Part shown: one piece after another, positions 47,392-56,776 of the stretch
Position numbering within the stretch: position 1 is the stretch's first letter
Layout of the letters: the number at the start of each line of letters is the position of its first letter
DNA from: Nitrosomonas sp.
GTDB lineage: Bacteria; Pseudomonadota; Gammaproteobacteria; Burkholderiales; Nitrosomonadaceae
NCBI RefSeq assembly: GCF_019635155.1
Contig: NZ_JAHBZY010000011.1
Coordinates: 1 to 64,000 of the forward strand
DNA: 64,000 nucleotides
Reading direction: 5' to 3'
Notes under the pieces: generated by a model
Told to the model about the DNA's origin: nothing
What the model saw: the letters and a program-made list of their open reading frames with translations, nothing else
The model's database searches: none
Program-made: the position numbers and the translations under genes

Positions 47392-47877
47392 TCAAGATAT
47401 TTTCTTCGACGATGGCATTGACGGATATTGTTTCTGCGCTTCTTTGATTGCATCGCGGAAATCGTCAACGTCTTGGAAGCTTTTATAAACGGATGCAAAG
47501 CGAATATAAGCGACTTTGTCCAGCTTATAAAGTTCTTCCATCACGCTTTCGCCGATACTCCGTGACGAGACTTCGCGCTCGCCCATTGCTAACAGCTTCT
47601 GAACGATGCGGTCGATCGCTTCATCGACATAGCGGGTGGGAACCGGCCGTTTATGCAGTGCCCGCTGGAAACCTGTCAGCAATTTATTCCGATCGAATTC
47701 CGCCCGGCTGCCATCGTGCTTCACAACTTGCGGTAACCGTAATTCGATGGTTTCATAAGTTGTAAAGCGTTTGTCGCAAGCATGGCAGCGGCGGCGGCGG
47801 CGGATTTTGTGACCATCTTCGCTGACCCGTGAATCAATTACATGGGTATCGTCCGCATTGCAAAATGGGCACTTCAT
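47392..47877 (-). CDS. nrdR: Transcriptional repressor NrdR
   Basis: A 161-aa ATP-cone repressor of ribonucleotide reductase genes. The N-terminal zinc ribbon is [17 protein letters not shown]...CHACDKRF; the ATP-cone region has [15 protein letters not shown]. It lies nine bases after glyA and before ribD in the conserved order. Confidence 0.96.
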   Translation of the reverse strand: MKCPFCNADDTHVIDSRVSEDGHKIRRRRRCHACDKRFTTYETIELRLPQVVKHDGSRAEFDRNKLLTGFQRALHKRPVPTRYVDEAIDRIVQKLLAMGEREVSSRSIGESVMEELYKLDKVAYIRFASVYKSFQDVDDFRDAIKEAQKQYPSMPSSKKIS

Positions 47878-47886
47878 CAGGGAAAT

Positions 47887-49134
47887 TTATCCATAGACAG
47901 GGAATTTCGCGCACATTTTCTTGGCTTCCGCAGCCACTTTGGAGATAACTGCAGAATCTTCAGGTGCCGCCAATACATCCGCGATCAGATTCGCTAATTG
48001 TTCAGCTTCGAATTCCCGGAATCCCCGGGTGGTAATTGCCGGAGAGCCGACCCGAATACCGCTGGTAACGAATGGCTTTTGCGGGTCGTTAGGAATGGCG
48101 TTTTTGTTGACGGTGATGTGCGCGTGTTCGAGCGACTCCTCAGCTTGTTTACCGGTCAAATTCATCGCGCGCAAATCAACGAGAAACATATGACAATCCG
48201 TCTGGCCGGAGACAATCCGCAACCCGCGGTTGGTGAGTACTTTCGCCATGACGCGCGCGTTCTCGATCACTTGTTCTTGATAACCTTTAAATTCTTTGCT
48301 GGCGGCTTCTTTAAATGCAACCGCTTTAGCGGCGATTACGTGCATCAGCGGACCGCCTTGGGTTTGCGGGAAAATAGCTGAATTCAACGCTTTTTCATGT
48401 TCGGGGTTGGCCATGATGATTCCACCCCGTGGTCCGCGCAGCGTTTTGTGCGTGGTGCTGGTGACGAAATCGGCGATGCCGACCGGATTCGGATAAAAAC
48501 CGGCGGCGATCAATCCCGCATAATGCGCCATATCGACGAATAAATAAGCGCCGACAGCGTCGGCAATCTTACGAAAACGTTTCCAGTCGATAACCCGGGC
48601 ATACGAAGAAGCGCCCGCCACAATCATTTTAGGTTTGTGTTCATGCGCTAAACGTTCCACTTCGTCGTAGTCGAGTAATTCAGTCTCGGGATGCAATCCA
48701 TAAGAAATGGAATTGAAAATTTTTCCACTCATGCTGACGCTTGAGCCATGTGTCAAATGGCCGCCGTGGGCTAAGGACATTCCTAACAGCGTGTCGCCGG
48801 GCTTTAACACCGAAAGATAGACCGCCGCATTGGCTTGCGAACCGGAATGTGGTTGCACGTTGACATATTCCGCACCAAACAAAGCTTTCAGACGGTCAAT
48901 CGCCAATTGCTCCACTTGATCGGCATACATACAGCCGCCGTAATACCGCTTGGTGGGATAGCCTTCCGCGTATTTGTTTGTAAGCACGGATCCCTGCGCC
49001 TGCATCACGGCAGGGCTTGCATAATTCTCCGATGCGATTAACTCGATATATTCTTCCTGGCGTTGCATCTCGCCTTTGATCGCTTGCCATAAATCCGGGT
49101 CTACATTTTCTATTGTGTGTTTTTGCGAAAACAT
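47887..49134 (-). CDS. glyA: Serine hydroxymethyltransferase
   Basis: A 415-aa PLP enzyme that interconverts serine and glycine with tetrahydrofolate. [26 protein letters not shown] and the PLP lysine in [15 protein letters not shown] are diagnostic. It is the first gene of glyA-nrdR-ribD. Confidence 0.97.
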   Translation of the reverse strand: MFSQKHTIENVDPDLWQAIKGEMQRQEEYIELIASENYASPAVMQAQGSVLTNKYAEGYPTKRYYGGCMYADQVEQLAIDRLKALFGAEYVNVQPHSGSQANAAVYLSVLKPGDTLLGMSLAHGGHLTHGSSVSMSGKIFNSISYGLHPETELLDYDEVERLAHEHKPKMIVAGASSYARVIDWKRFRKIADAVGAYLFVDMAHYAGLIAAGFYPNPVGIADFVTSTTHKTLRGPRGGIIMANPEHEKALNSAIFPQTQGGPLMHVIAAKAVAFKEAASKEFKGYQEQVIENARVMAKVLTNRGLRIVSGQTDCHMFLVDLRAMNLTGKQAEESLEHAHITVNKNAIPNDPQKPFVTSGIRVGSPAITTRGFREFEAEQLANLIADVLAAPEDSAVISKVAAEAKKMCAKFPVYG

Positions 49135-49650
49135 GGTGATACCAGTCCTTTGAAATTTTGAGAATTAATTATCGCATTTTATCACTACCAGTTAAAACGC
49201 CGATAGCTGATCGGAATAAAGCCGTATATTCGGACAGATCCTGTCCTGAAATAATCCGATGGGTTACAAAAAACAATTGGTCGTTGCGCATCCCGTTACG
49301 TAACGCCCTTGCAATAGCCGCGTCATATCGCTTGCCTATACTCGTTTCCGTACTGTAAAGCCTTCACCGGCGTGAGTCGGTTACCGGAAAATTCAGGATC
49401 TGCATAACAAAAACCTATTTTTTGAATGGTGCAGACAGCCGGATTGCCTGTACATCACCCGAGACCTTTGCACGGTTACTACGCGGCACGATAATCGCGT
49501 TAAAAATTCGCAAAAATGCTCATTTACCCCGTGTAAACACCGCTTTTCCGCAAATTTTTGCCTTATTCTGGTACCGCTCATGACACTGTGCAAAAGTCTC
49601 CACCTCTTATACGCAAGGATTGTTCGATTACTTTTTTGGGAGAATACACG
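49135..49650. other. 516-base divergent gap between glyA and a PEP-CTERM gene
   Basis: No gene seen. It contains a perfect 12-bp palindrome (CGTTACGTAACG, 49294-49305) and the ribosome site TGGGAGA before 49651. Promoters for glyA and the PEP-CTERM gene should lie here, but no convincing pair of boxes was recognised. Confidence 0.5.
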
Positions 49651-51042
49651 ATGTTCAAGAAGAAACTACTCAATTCGCTGGTGACAGGCGCGATCGTTAG
49701 CATGGTTGCAGCACCGCAAGCCATGGCTGCCGACACCGGTTTCGACAATTTTACCGCGCTGACCGATAGCGTAGCTGGCGGTTCCTTGCCGGAATCCGGT
49801 CCATTGTTGCTTGCCAATCCTTCGTGGACACAAGTATCGATTGCCAACCGTGCTAACCAATTGGCACAAGGTATCGATAACAGCGGTAATTGGGACATGA
49901 TTACCGCCAATGAAACCGGCGTTGACGCCGGGCGCTATTTGTTCATGCCCTTTGAAACCGGTAATGCAGGCATGCAGCGCGTTGATTTGTGGAACCCGGA
50001 CTACAATACTCGTACGGTAACACTGGTGGCACCCGGTTCCCAGAATTTTGTCTCTGGCGATGCTTCGCGCTGGACGCCCTGGGGTGGTTATCTGACAGCC
50101 GAGGAATTCTGGGGCTCTGGTAGCACCAAAGGACGTTTGTTTGAACTGACCAATCCGGTGGCAGCAACCGGCTCCGGCGATTCAAACTTTATTCATCGCA
50201 ATCTGTTGCCACGCGTATCGCACGAAGGTTTAACGTTTGATAAAGATAATAACTTGTATTTTATCGATGAGTTTAATGGCGGCAGTATTTACAAATTTGT
50301 TTCGGCCAATCCCAATGCAACCAATGGCGACGATTATTTTGCTGCAGGGCAAACTTTTGTGATGCTGGTGGATGGCGGTAACAATGCCAATGCAACCGGC
50401 GCCATAACTTGGGAACCTATTACCGATAGCAATGGCGCCGCCATACCGGGGGTATCGGTGCTCAATGCCGATGGCAGTATCGATGGCCGCTTGTCTGCCG
50501 ACGCTGTGCTGGGTACCAATTATCAACGGCCGGAAGATCTGGAAATCAAAACATTGGTGAATGGCGATCAGATTCTCTACGTAGCAACAACGACCACCGA
50601 CGAAGTGTATTCTTTCAACCTGGCGACGGATACCGCCAACTTGTTTGTAAGCAACGCAACACTGGATCAAGCAACCGGTCTTAGTGTCGGCGGGGTATTC
50701 CACAACCCGGATAATCTGGCGATCGATGCCGAAGGTAATATTTACATTGTTGAAGATCAACCAGGCGGTTCCGCCGATATCTGGTTTGCTGCCGACACCA
50801 ACAACGATGGTATCGCCGAGTCGATTGGCCGCTGGGCAACACTATCGACCTTAGGAGCAGAACCAACCGGCCTTTATTTTGATAAATTTAATCCGGATAT
50901 CGCGTATATAAACATTCAACATCCAACCAGCGGCGACGATCGCCTAATCATGCTGGCGGTACCTGAACCTGAAACGTATGCCATGTTCATGGCAGGCTTG
51001 GGATTGGTCGGCGCCTCGTGTTGGAAAAGAAGAAAGAATTAG
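49651..51042 (+). CDS. PEP-CTERM protein with DUF839/PhoX-like beta-propeller
   Basis: A 463-aa secreted protein. The Sec signal ends at APQAMAADTG. The body reads like the DUF839/PhoX-type propeller: ANETGVDAGRYLFMPFE, EGLTFDKDNNLYFIDEFNGGSIYKF, and RPEDLEIKT. The tail has PEPETYAMFMAG, a hydrophobic helix and KRRKN. PhoX proteins are calcium-iron phosphatases; whether the metal residues are complete here is not clear. I chose the ATG at 49651 after GGGAGA; an earlier frame (49558) adds 31 unlikely residues. Exosortase would process it. Confidence 0.85.
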   Translation: MFKKKLLNSLVTGAIVSMVAAPQAMAADTGFDNFTALTDSVAGGSLPESGPLLLANPSWTQVSIANRANQLAQGIDNSGNWDMITANETGVDAGRYLFMPFETGNAGMQRVDLWNPDYNTRTVTLVAPGSQNFVSGDASRWTPWGGYLTAEEFWGSGSTKGRLFELTNPVAATGSGDSNFIHRNLLPRVSHEGLTFDKDNNLYFIDEFNGGSIYKFVSANPNATNGDDYFAAGQTFVMLVDGGNNANATGAITWEPITDSNGAAIPGVSVLNADGSIDGRLSADAVLGTNYQRPEDLEIKTLVNGDQILYVATTTTDEVYSFNLATDTANLFVSNATLDQATGLSVGGVFHNPDNLAIDAEGNIYIVEDQPGGSADIWFAADTNNDGIAESIGRWATLSTLGAEPTGLYFDKFNPDIAYINIQHPTSGDDRLIMLAVPEPETYAMFMAGLGLVGASCWKRRKN

Positions 51043-51077
51043 CATCTTGAATTAAAAATAAGGCTTTTGTATTTCAG

Positions 51078-51096
51078 ACTACGGTGTGGTCTGCTG
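51078..51096 (+). terminator. Weak hairpin after the PEP-CTERM gene
   Basis: CAGACTAC and GTGGTCTG pair at seven of eight positions around a 3-base loop, 36 bases after the stop at 51042. No T-run follows, so it is a weak terminator candidate. Confidence 0.3.
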
Positions 51097-51634
51097 TACC
51101 TGTAAAAGGAATTTCTTGAAGCGAATTGATCAGTTGACAGATTAGATTCGAGAGAGAAAGTGATCGTAATCCATTACGTACTGGTATCAGATGCAGCAGG
51201 CCGCTCGGCGTATTCGGGATTGAATCTGGCACGGTGATTTAAGCGATGAGTCGATGAATGGTATGGTGAGCTCGAATTTGCACGTGATGCGATTTCTGGG
51301 ATTTTCGTTGGAAGACGATATGCCAGATCTTCCGTGTTATCGTGCTTTTGTATTCAATGAACCGGCGCATGCGTAGAATGGTTTGTTAGCGCAGGTGAGT
51401 GACAGGAAGAACAGGATGATGAGCCAGATTCCAGGCAGGTCATTGAAATTACGTTACTTTGGTGGAATGCTGAAGCGCGTTGGGTTAAAAGGGGCAGCAA
51501 GCCGGTATTCAGCTATAAGTAGCTGCCAATCTAATCACAAAGGCCCACTATGTCGTTGGATGAGCCTTCGGTAGCCAGGTCGCTGGTTCAATATGCCAAA
51601 ATCCTGTGTTACCGGGGGCTGGTGAAGGTACATA

Positions 51635-53131
51635 GTCTGCTCTGAACAATTCTATTTTCAGGGAAAGGCAAGCCTAAGCCGCTGAGTGATTCCGTATTCA
51701 TTCACTGTTAGCCGATGCAATGGCATGAGAATTAAGGCGAGAAGAAACCGGAGCTTCCTCAGAATCATCCGCAGGTTGTGTCCGCAACCGCAGAGCATGG
51801 CATGAAAGGCATCGCCTGCTGCGCCTTGCAGCCAGTTTCTGCGCAGGCGGCCGTCATTTTTCATATGCCCGATTGCCGGTTCAATGGCACTGCGCCGCCG
51901 AATATCTCGTTTCAGCCGCGCAGTGATGCCGCGTCTGAGTTTGCGGTGATAGACCTTGACCCCGGCCGGGACGGTTGCACCGCGATAACTCAGGTCTACG
52001 AACACTTCCTTCGGTTGCCGTTGCGTCAGGATGGCCGCCTGTTCCAAAGCCAGGTGCAAGGTATGCCCATCGTAAGGATTGCCCGGCAGGCTGCGCATGC
52101 CGACCACTAATCCTTCCTTGTGCGTTGTCATCACTGACACCTTTACCCCAAACTCATAAGGCTGGCGCGACTTGCCTTTGCCGATGCACTCCACTTCCGG
52201 CGCATGCAAGCTGTATAGCTTATGGCTGTCTTTCGGCTGCTGCTTGAGCAGGCGCTCGACTTTCTGCAGCAAACCGCTAACCTTGGGTTTAAGGGGCTGC
52301 GGTACCTTGGCCGATTGGCGAAATACGTCACGCCAGACGCGGCCAACCAGCGTCTTGAGCTTCTTTAAGTGGCTACGCATGCGCTGGTATTGTTTGGCAT
52401 GAGCATAGCGGCTAATCTTGCCAGCCAGCTTGGGCGCTAGCCGGTTGTAGTTCTGGCGTAGCGTTATCCCAGCTTCTGCCGCCAGCTGCACCAGTTGTTG
52501 CCGTCCCTTATTCAGCAGTTGGCTGTCGGTCGGATAGGCAATAGCCTTCTCCTGCACGGTGCTGTCCACAATGACCTTATCCAGACTATGCTGCTGGATG
52601 ACCTTGGCCAATGCAGCCGCCTTGATAGTCTGGGCCAAAAGCCATTCCATGCCCCCTACACCAATCCGCTGCCGCCAGCGAGTCAGTGAGCTGGAATCAA
52701 TCGGCGGGTGGTGCTGAAACCAGGTTTCGCCACAGAACAATTGCCAATAGGGATTCTCTACCCAACACCTTACTACCTCTTCATCCGATAGCGCAAAGGT
52801 GTGTTGCAGATACAGCATTCCAGCCACTAGACGCGGCGCCGTCGCGGGACGGCCGCGATGCGATGGAAAAAAACCAATCCATTCGCGTTCGAACACTGAC
52901 CAGTCGATGTGCTGCGCCAGTTGTACCAACGAATGTCTTGGGTTGACCAGATCATCTAGCCGTTGGCGGAACAGGTCGTCATTCTTTGGCGTGTGTGGCT
53001 TTGGTCCCATATAATCCTCACTAAATTCGCAAGAAATGGCAGTAATTTTACCAAAAACCGGTGAATTTAATCACTCAAACCTGTCAATTAAGTACACAGA
53101 ATTAGAATGTTATCGATTGTTCAGATCGGAC
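51635..53131 (-). mobile_element. Complete 1,497-bp IS5-family insertion sequence
   Basis: Terminal inverted repeats: GTCTGCTCTGAACAAT (51635-51650) and ATTGTTCAGATCGGAC (53116-53131), 14 of 16 positions matched. Both ends are flanked by the direct repeat TACATA (51629-51634 and 53132-53137), the target duplication. The one gene inside is an intact transposase on the minus strand. The IS sits inside an older IS5-family transposase remnant. Confidence 0.9.
51658..53010 (-). CDS. IS5-family transposase
   Basis: A 450-aa DDE transposase. The N-terminal DUF772-like domain has RPATAPRLVAGMLYLQHTF; the DDE residues are Asp in DKVIVDSTVQ, Asp in EVFVDLSYRG and Glu in RRSAIEPAIGHMKND. It has no frameshift and fills most of the element, so the IS may still move. 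A basic middle region (about residues 200-260) would bind DNA. The exact subgroup within IS5 is not determined. Confidence 0.92.
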   Translation of the reverse strand: MGPKPHTPKNDDLFRQRLDDLVNPRHSLVQLAQHIDWSVFEREWIGFFPSHRGRPATAPRLVAGMLYLQHTFALSDEEVVRCWVENPYWQLFCGETWFQHHPPIDSSSLTRWRQRIGVGGMEWLLAQTIKAAALAKVIQQHSLDKVIVDSTVQEKAIAYPTDSQLLNKGRQQLVQLAAEAGITLRQNYNRLAPKLAGKISRYAHAKQYQRMRSHLKKLKTLVGRVWRDVFRQSAKVPQPLKPKVSGLLQKVERLLKQQPKDSHKLYSLHAPEVECIGKGKSRQPYEFGVKVSVMTTHKEGLVVGMRSLPGNPYDGHTLHLALEQAAILTQRQPKEVFVDLSYRGATVPAGVKVYHRKLRRGITARLKRDIRRRSAIEPAIGHMKNDGRLRRNWLQGAAGDAFHAMLCGCGHNLRMILRKLRFLLALILMPLHRLTVNEYGITQRLRLAFP

Positions 53132-53295
53132 TACATACCTGGCACCTGCTTCTGGCGATGGCGTATAACTTGAAAAGACTGTCCAAACTCTTCGTCGGTC
53201 GTCAGTTGATCACGCAAACACAGGGATATTGCGTCATGTTGATCCGAAATAGCCGATGCGGATTGATTATTCTTGGTTTATTTTTCGAAAAATGA

Positions 53296-53766
53296 CTAAA
53301 AATTAGCCGATCACTCAAAAATAAACTCAGAGTTACATAGAAATAAAAATTTCGTGTGCTCTTGCAAAGATCTCATTATATCTCCTCTCCTTTGAACAGA
53401 ACATAATGTGTTCGCTCAAAGGAGCAACTCTGACTCTATTGTAGCGGCTCCAGTGGATGAATATGGAACTGCTCAGCAGTTCGGATTTATCTTTCCCTAA
53501 AAATCGAGAAGAAATATTGAAGATACAAAGTTATTTAATTTTTGTGATAAGAATCAATGAATTTTGTGATAAAGATCATTGAGAGAACTATATCTTGAAC
53601 AGATAATATGTTTGTTTATGCATTAAGAGTGAATATTCAAGCAATAGGGTATCGATTCGATTTTGATTAGCTGTTGCTTAAATTCTCAGTGCATTTACTT
53701 AAGTGTATGCGATCTATACAAATCACTTAGAACTTTATCAAGATTAACTACAATGGAGACCTGTCG
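53296..53766. other. 471-base gap with two Crp-like sites before the haem protein gene
   Basis: AT-rich and without a gene. Two Crp-like half-palindromes lie near 53543 and 53565, given as a separate feature. The remaining part shows no recognised promoter boxes. Confidence 0.5.
53543..53580 (+). promoter_or_regulatory. Two Crp/Fnr-like sites spaced 22 bp
   Basis: TGTGATAAGAATCAAT (53543-53558) and TGTGATAAAGATCATT (53565-53580) start exactly 22 bases apart, two helical turns. Both match the left half TGTGA of the Crp site well and TCACA of the right half partly. They resemble the palindrome TGTGATAAAAGTCACA upstream of the Crp-type gene at 60511. The target gene starts at 53767. Confidence 0.55.
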
Positions 53767-54753
53767 ATGAGCACTAGTTATAGAGTTATTAACATTTTGC
53801 GCAAAATAGTTTTTATCTCAGTACTGTTAGTTTCTTCATTTGCATCTGCAAACCAAAATAAATTGCCCTCACAGATCCGTAGTGATGAAGCAATATATGC
53901 AAGTTCTTTTTTCTGGGAAGCTATGAATAATGGTTTATATTTCCTTATTCCAGATGTTCTCAACGCATTAACAGGTGCCTATCTAAATGATAAGAATGAT
54001 GCAACAACAGCTGCACATATTGGTGCTGCACACGCCTGGCGCTTAAGTGAGAGAGAGCGAATGGATCCTATTCCTTCCACAATTACAGATGATGCAACAT
54101 TAGCTCGTAAATATTTTGATGAGAAAATGCGTATGGAACCCACCGATGCACACTTCATGGGTTTTTTAGGAAGTTTTATGATGTCCGAGGCTGATGTACA
54201 TGGAGACGAAAAATTAATGAAGAAAGGGTATGAAACATTGGTAAATAGCACCAAACTTTTTCCTGAATTCAATTATGTTACTGGGGCTCTAGCAATAACC
54301 GGTGGCGTTATTGAGTCGCCTTTCTCTGTAGATTCGGAAATTTTTAAACTTGCGCTAGAGTGGCAATGGAAAACTATAAATTTGTGTTATGGTCAAGTAG
54401 ATCGTTCAAACCCTGATGTCTCAATGTATATAAGTAAAGAAATACATACAGGTCCAAAAAAAGTATGCTGGAATAGCGCTACGGCACCGCATAAATTTGA
54501 AGGCTTTTTTTTGAACATGGGCGATATGCTAGTTAAATCTGGCGATTGGAAAACCGCACAGAAAATTTATGCAAATGCACGACTAGCATCAAGTTATTCT
54601 ACTTGGCAATATGCTAGCATTTTAGAACAACGTATTATTGAAGCTGAGACTAATGTCGCATTATTCAATGCGCCCAGGCAACCTTCGGGTCATTATATCA
54701 AACCAATGATGTCTCAATCTGCTTATTCTTGTACAGCTTGCCATCAAAACTAA
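53767..54753 (+). CDS. Periplasmic protein with C-terminal haem c motif
   Basis: A 328-aa protein with a Sec signal (IVFISVLLVSSFASANQ). The body is helix-rich and TPR-like (for example TTAAHIGAAHAWRLSERE and ARKYFDEKM). The last residues are SAYSCTACHQN, where CTACH is a haem c attachment motif right at the C terminus. No other CxxCH exists. I do not recognise the family. Crp-like sites upstream connect it to the cluster at 56-63 kb. A role in electron transfer or haem-dependent sensing is inferred. Confidence 0.7.
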   Translation: MSTSYRVINILRKIVFISVLLVSSFASANQNKLPSQIRSDEAIYASSFFWEAMNNGLYFLIPDVLNALTGAYLNDKNDATTAAHIGAAHAWRLSERERMDPIPSTITDDATLARKYFDEKMRMEPTDAHFMGFLGSFMMSEADVHGDEKLMKKGYETLVNSTKLFPEFNYVTGALAITGGVIESPFSVDSEIFKLALEWQWKTINLCYGQVDRSNPDVSMYISKEIHTGPKKVCWNSATAPHKFEGFFLNMGDMLVKSGDWKTAQKIYANARLASSYSTWQYASILEQRIIEAETNVALFNAPRQPSGHYIKPMMSQSAYSCTACHQN

Positions 54754-55122
54754 GGTGTAAGAATTTCTAGCATTGTGTTCACAGTATTCAAGGGAATGCT
54801 TGTAGATGAATATACACATAAAACGCAATTAATTGATTCTATTTGATTATCATGAGATATAACGGTTCTGCCTAACCCGGGTCTGGAAGGTAACGCGGTT
54901 GGCGGAATGCTTTAGATCTTTAGATGTAAATGACCCTAAGTTTTCTTATATTCTAATCAAAGAACACTATTCCTGCATGCTGTGTCCTTGTTTTGCAGGT
55001 ATACAATGGACAAAATACTGCTGCGTGGATGAGTAAATTTATAAATCTGATGAGGAATTCTACTTTATGCTATTTTAGATAGTTGCTGTAATTTTTAAAA
55101 ACTCAAAGAAAGGGAGTAATGT
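54754..55122. other. 369-base gap before the secreted-like protein gene
   Basis: No gene. The ribosome site AAAGGGAG lies before 55123. No terminator with a clear T-run and no Crp-like site was found. Confidence 0.4.
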
Positions 55123-55872
55123 ATGTCAGCAGAATCGCACTTAGCTAAATTTGGAGTCACAGTTCAGCAAGCGGAAGATTTTATCAATGCAAACATCCGA
55201 AATCCTGGCGATATATTCCAAGCGGCAAGAGAATATGGCGTTACGACTGAAATGCTGAGTGAATTATCGGGTTATTCAGTGGATGATGTACGCGGATATT
55301 TCGATAGTATCGAAGTAAATAGCAGGCAGTTAGATTTTACCAAGATACTGATAAATTCTGACTTAGGCTCTTTAGAATCTTTGATTTCGACTAACCAAAA
55401 AGAAGGGCTTTTATCAAATGACTCATTGGAAAAATTAGTTTCATCAAAAATAATAGATCCAGGAGATTACAAATCTTTCTTTCAACCTGTTAAATCATAT
55501 CAAGATGATGATGGTATTTATGATGCCGATGAATTAGGTGTATCCAGTTTAGGTAACATTCCTGCGACTGAGGGAAGCCTAAAATCGGTATTTTATGGCT
55601 CCTTAATTAACATATTTTCCAGACTTGATGATGCTGAAATGAATCAAATTAAAGTATTTCCAAATAAAGAAAGTGGAGAATACCAATCATTGCTTGTCAA
55701 TGCATTAAACTCACCTGCTGAAATCTCTAGAAATGATGCGGATCTCGCCAATTTAGTAGTAAATGAAACAGTTGATACTATCGCAAACTATTGGAAAGGT
55801 GTTGACCCAGATACTAATTTTGTCGATTACCGTACTGGTTTATTTGATTTTGGCTTATTAGGAAATATTTAA
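55123..55872 (+). CDS. Acidic protein with the N-terminal repeat domain of secreted Ca-binding-type proteins
   Basis: A 249-aa acidic protein without a classical signal peptide. The N-terminal 60 residues (QQAEDFINANIRNPGDIF, EYGVTTEMLSEL, YSVDDVRGYFDS) look like a domain I have seen at the start of large calcium-binding or RTX-type proteins in Nitrosomonas-like bacteria. DDDGIYDADE may bind calcium. It converges with the lipoprotein gene and a shared terminator lies between. It could be a substrate of the barrel protein at 56777; this is a guess. No named family. Confidence 0.6.
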   Translation: MSAESHLAKFGVTVQQAEDFINANIRNPGDIFQAAREYGVTTEMLSELSGYSVDDVRGYFDSIEVNSRQLDFTKILINSDLGSLESLISTNQKEGLLSNDSLEKLVSSKIIDPGDYKSFFQPVKSYQDDDGIYDADELGVSSLGNIPATEGSLKSVFYGSLINIFSRLDDAEMNQIKVFPNKESGEYQSLLVNALNSPAEISRNDADLANLVVNETVDTIANYWKGVDPDTNFVDYRTGLFDFGLLGNI

Positions 55873-55898
55873 AGATCAACAATGATTTGATTGATTTC

Positions 55899-55925
55899 GG
55901 GGTAATAGGTTAAATCTATTACCCC
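55899..55925. terminator. Perfect 10-bp hairpin between convergent genes
   Basis: GGGGTAATAG (55899-55908) and CTATTACCCC (55916-55925) pair perfectly around seven bases. It lies 27 bases after the stop at 55872 and 48 bases beyond the lipoprotein stop (55973), fitting a bidirectional terminator without a strong T-run. Confidence 0.7.
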
Positions 55926-55972
55926 GGAATCAATATTCTACTCATTCTGAAAAAGGATCTTAAAATTTCTCA

Positions 55973-56761
55973 TCAACAGCTACTATCCTTAACATGTGTG
56001 CAATCTCCTGATCCACCACTAATTCCACAAGATTTGCATGGATTTTGTTTATAGGTAATTACCGTCCATGTATTTAAGCTGGTAATCGTCATTTTTTCAT
56101 CCTCTTTTTCCTTTGTACCGCTATCGAGACGCAATGGGAAGTTAACTTTAATTTCTGGACTGAAATAATTATCTTTCCCTAAAAACAGCTGAGGCTGTCC
56201 AGTTTTATAATCATTTAAAACAACAAGCCCAATGTTTTCAATATCTGAGACTTTACTAAGCTCTTTGACAAATTGCGAATCAAGTACCTGTAAAGTATTT
56301 GTACTTAAATTGGTTTTTTCTTTTTCTTGCTTTTCGTTGAACTTACAAATTAACTCCGATAGATCTGGGCGACTTTGATTGTCAACAGTAATATATTTGC
56401 AGTAATCATATATTGTGCCGTTTATTTTAACTCCAGAGAGCCCAAGAACAGTAATAGTTGACAGCTCTCTTATTTCTGAAGCATTGTCCTTCAATGCATT
56501 TTCATATATCTCTTTCGGTCTGATAAAAAATTCATTTTCAACTTCTTTATCTGGTTCAGATTCACGAGCTAAGAATTTGGTTTTCTTATTATCACTATCG
56601 AATAGCGTAACAAATCCGAGGTTAAAATCCTTTCCTGAATCCTCTTTAAGTTTATTCTCAATTTTTGAAACGAGATCAGTAGGAACAGGTTTTGAGGAGC
56701 AACTAGCTAGACCGAGTACCAGTCCGAATAAAACCATTACGTAAAACAAACGATTTAACAT
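55973..56761 (-). CDS. Hypothetical lipoprotein in the FecR-TPR-barrel operon
   Basis: A 262-aa lipoprotein. The signal VMVLFGLVLGLASCSSKP ends with the lipobox Cys at about residue 21. The mature part is charged, with no domain I know, and ends with a Cys-rich tail (CKSCGISGGSGDCTHVKDSSC). It starts 15 bases after the stop of the FecR-TPR-barrel gene, so they are co-transcribed. A pairing of TPR-barrel protein and lipoprotein resembles surface-lipoprotein export (Slam) operons. Confidence 0.75.
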   Translation of the reverse strand: MLNRLFYVMVLFGLVLGLASCSSKPVPTDLVSKIENKLKEDSGKDFNLGFVTLFDSDNKKTKFLARESEPDKEVENEFFIRPKEIYENALKDNASEIRELSTITVLGLSGVKINGTIYDYCKYITVDNQSRPDLSELICKFNEKQEKEKTNLSTNTLQVLDSQFVKELSKVSDIENIGLVVLNDYKTGQPQLFLGKDNYFSPEIKVNFPLRLDSGTKEKEDEKMTITSLNTWTVITYKQNPCKSCGISGGSGDCTHVKDSSC

Positions 56762-56776
56762 ATTTCAGCTCCCTTA

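Larger units (their letters stand above)
51236..53295 (+). pseudogene. Decayed IS5-family transposase split by a younger IS
   Basis: Two pieces of one transposase gene. The left piece (about 51245-51634) shows SNLHVMRFLGFSLEDDMPD, then after frameshifts QDDEPDSRQVIEIT and EARWVKRGSKPVFSYK, and YRGLVKVH at its end. The right piece (53138-53295) continues with TWHLLLAMAYNLKRLSKLF. Removing bases 51635-53131 plus one copy of TACATA joins KVH and TWHLLL in frame. Stops (TAG, TAA) and missing segments in the left piece show the gene was dead already or died after the insertion. The right piece alone is read as a small open frame from 53107 but is not a gene. Confidence 0.85.

Noticed and set aside
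51383-51574. 63-aa open frame left of the insertion sequence
   Set aside because: An out-of-frame shadow of the decayed IS5-family transposase; the recognisable residues lie in the other frame.
53107-53295. 62-aa open frame after the insertion sequence
   Set aside because: It is the tail of the older transposase gene plus a few codons of the inner IS end, not a gene.
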